This document shows, piece after piece, positions 62,691 through 64,000 of a DNA stretch of 64,000 nucleotides; within the stretch, counting starts at the first letter, position 1; every line of letters starts with the position of its first letter. This DNA is from Candidatus Pseudobacter hemicellulosilyticus (GTDB lineage: Bacteria; Bacteroidota; Bacteroidia; Chitinophagales; Chitinophagaceae), in NCBI GenBank assembly GCA_029202545.1, contig CP119311.1:2294001-2358000 (forward strand), given 5' to 3'. A program made the translations under genes and the position numbers. The notes under the pieces were generated by a model, which worked only from the letters and a program-made list of their open reading frames with translations, did not search any database and was not told where the DNA came from.

Positions 62691-64000
62691 ATGCTCAATA
62701 AGATCATTGGCTTTTCTGTAAAGAATAAGCTGGTTATAGGACTATTTGTAGTGGCGCTGATAGGGTGGGGGCTGTATGAGGTCAGCCGGCTGCCCATTGA
62801 TGCCGTACCCGATATTACAGACAACCAGGTGCAGGTGATCACGGTATCACCGTCCCTGGGCGCTCCTGATGTGGAGCGATTGATCACATTCCCCATAGAA
62901 CAATCCTGCAGCAATATCCCCGGGCTGAAGCAGATCCGCAGCTTCTCCCGCTTTGGTCTCTCGCTGGTGACCATTGTATTCAATGATGAGACCGATATCT
63001 ACTGGGCCAGGCAGCAGATCAGCGAACGCCTGCAGCTGGTGCAGCAAAATATCCCGGCCGGGGCCGGCAGGCCGGAGATGGCGCCTGTGACCACCGGCCT
63101 GGGGGAGATCTACCAGTATGTGGTTCGTCCCAAACCTGGCTTTGAAGACCGTTACGGCCCCATGGAGCTGCGGACTATCCAGGACTGGATTGTCCGCAGA
63201 CAACTGCTGGGTACGCCCGGCGTGGCGGACGTGAGCAGTTTTGGCGGACAGCTGAAACAATACGAGATCGCCGTGCGGCCAGAAAAGCTCAAGGCCAATA
63301 ATATTACCATGGCCGAAGTATTTGACGCCCTGGAACAGAACAACCAGAATACCGGTGGCGCCTATATTGAGAAAGGGCCTACCGTGCTGTATATCCGTAG
63401 TGAAGGGCTCACGCAGAGCCTGGAGGATATTGGTAAGATAGTTGTAAAGAACCTGGACAATGGTATGCCGCTGCTGATCCGGGATGTGGCCACTGTGCAA
63501 TATGGCGCGGCCATCCGTTACGGGGCTATGACCTTTAACGATAAAGGGGAAGTGGCCGGTGCTGTAGTGATGATGCTGAAAGGGGAGAACTCTTCTGCAG
63601 TGATCAAAAGAGTAAAAGAGAAAGTAGCGGAGATCCAGTCTTCCCTGCCCGAAGGCGTAGTGATAGAGCCTTTCCTGGACCGGACCAAGATGGTGAACAA
63701 TGCCATCCGCACCGTGGAGACCAACCTGATTGAAGGAGCGCTGATAGTGGTCTTTGTGCTGGTCTTTTTCCTGGGCAACCTGCGGGCCGGCCTCATCGTT
63801 TCTTCAGTGATCCCGCTCTCCATGCTCTTTGCCGTGATCTTCATGAACCAGTTTGGGGTGGGTGGCAACCTCATGAGCCTGGGGGCCATCGACTTTGGCC
63901 TGATCGTAGATGGTACGGTCATCGTGGTGGAAGCCATTCTCCATAGGTTCGTCCATTCAAAACATTTCCGTAAACAGGGCCTGATCACGCAACCGGTCAT
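62691..64000 (+). CDS. CzcA/CusA heavy-metal RND efflux transporter (3' end off window)
   Basis: 436 codons from the ATG at 62691 run off the right edge. An N-terminal segment (MLNKIIGFSVKNKLVIGLFVVAL), the periplasmic porter domains (PIDAVPDITDNQVQVITVSPSLGAPDVERLITFPIE) and TM2-4 follow. The Asp in SLGAIDFGLIVDG, needed for proton coupling in this family, is present. The pump exports divalent or monovalent metal ions such as Co, Zn, Cd, Cu or Ag. The metal cannot be told from this part. Confidence 0.93.
   Translation, partial: MLNKIIGFSVKNKLVIGLFVVALIGWGLYEVSRLPIDAVPDITDNQVQVITVSPSLGAPDVERLITFPIEQSCSNIPGLKQIRSFSRFGLSLVTIVFNDETDIYWARQQISERLQLVQQNIPAGAGRPEMAPVTTGLGEIYQYVVRPKPGFEDRYGPMELRTIQDWIVRRQLLGTPGVADVSSFGGQLKQYEIAVRPEKLKANNITMAEVFDALEQNNQNTGGAYIEKGPTVLYIRSEGLTQSLEDIGKIVVKNLDNGMPLLIRDVATVQYGAAIRYGAMTFNDKGEVAGAVVMMLKGENSSAVIKRVKEKVAEIQSSLPEGVVIEPFLDRTKMVNNAIRTVETNLIEGALIVVFVLVFFLGNLRAGLIVSSVIPLSMLFAVIFMNQFGVGGNLMSLGAIDFGLIVDGTVIVVEAILHRFVHSKHFRKQGLITQPV

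Overview
The window looks like the chromosome of a Bacteroidota member, most likely in the Chitinophagaceae. The evidence is two SusC/SusD pairs, an ECF sigma/FecR regulator pair, many Bacteroidota-type lipoproteins, promoters of the TTTG-N20-TAnnTTTG type (clearest before yceI and tRNA-Ala), few purine-rich Shine-Dalgarno sequences, and roughly 50% G+C coding DNA. The genus call is inference.

Layout. 1-6,650 is housekeeping: a truncated family 2 glycosyltransferase (-), tgt, an LptF/LptG permease, citrate synthase, a YceI protein and tRNA-Ala(GGC). 6,690-12,090 reads as an accessory insertion beside the tRNA: a two-ORF ISL3/ISAon1-like IS with imperfect inverted repeats, an AT-rich orphan membrane protein, a DUF1801-like protein and an Rpn-type PD-(D/E)XK nuclease. 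A decayed second copy of that nuclease, with its leader, lies at 25,341-25,835.

12,214-25,239 is the first polysaccharide utilisation locus (PUL1): a GH76 lipoprotein and an ECF sigma factor on the minus strand, then fecR, susC with an STN signalling domain, susD, a DUF1735/discoidin surface lipoprotein and a GH2 beta-galactosidase on the plus strand. The STN domain fits trans-envelope control through FecR and the sigma factor.

25,868-33,985 holds a WG-repeat protein, a lipoprotein-like protein with a possible caspase-like His/Cys pair, a YD-type lipoprotein, and a histidine kinase with a sensory propeller whose 3' end overlaps, tail to tail, that of a LuxR-type response regulator.

33,986-60,962 is PUL2. 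A LacI-type repressor and a GH3 enzyme run leftward. Rightward run susC (no STN), susD, a DUF5017 lipoprotein, two large secreted alpha/alpha-toroid-like proteins, a double SGNH esterase, a PA14-containing GH3, a third toroid-like protein, a cytoplasmic FAD oxidoreductase with a C-terminal jelly-roll-like domain, and a sodium/solute symporter. Two nearly identical nested palindromes (37,337 and 53,929) flank the first eight genes of the rightward run and are good candidates for the LacI operators. The likely flow is: surface capture by SusCD, de-esterification by the SGNH protein, cleavage by the GH3 enzymes and the three uncharacterised toroid proteins, import by the symporter, and oxidation in the cytoplasm. 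The substrate cannot be read from the sequence. This locus is the best candidate for an undescribed system.

61,031-64,000 has a decayed small gene, a small basic protein, a CMD-family protein, a His/Asp-rich small protein and the start of a CzcA/CusA metal-efflux pump that runs off the right edge.
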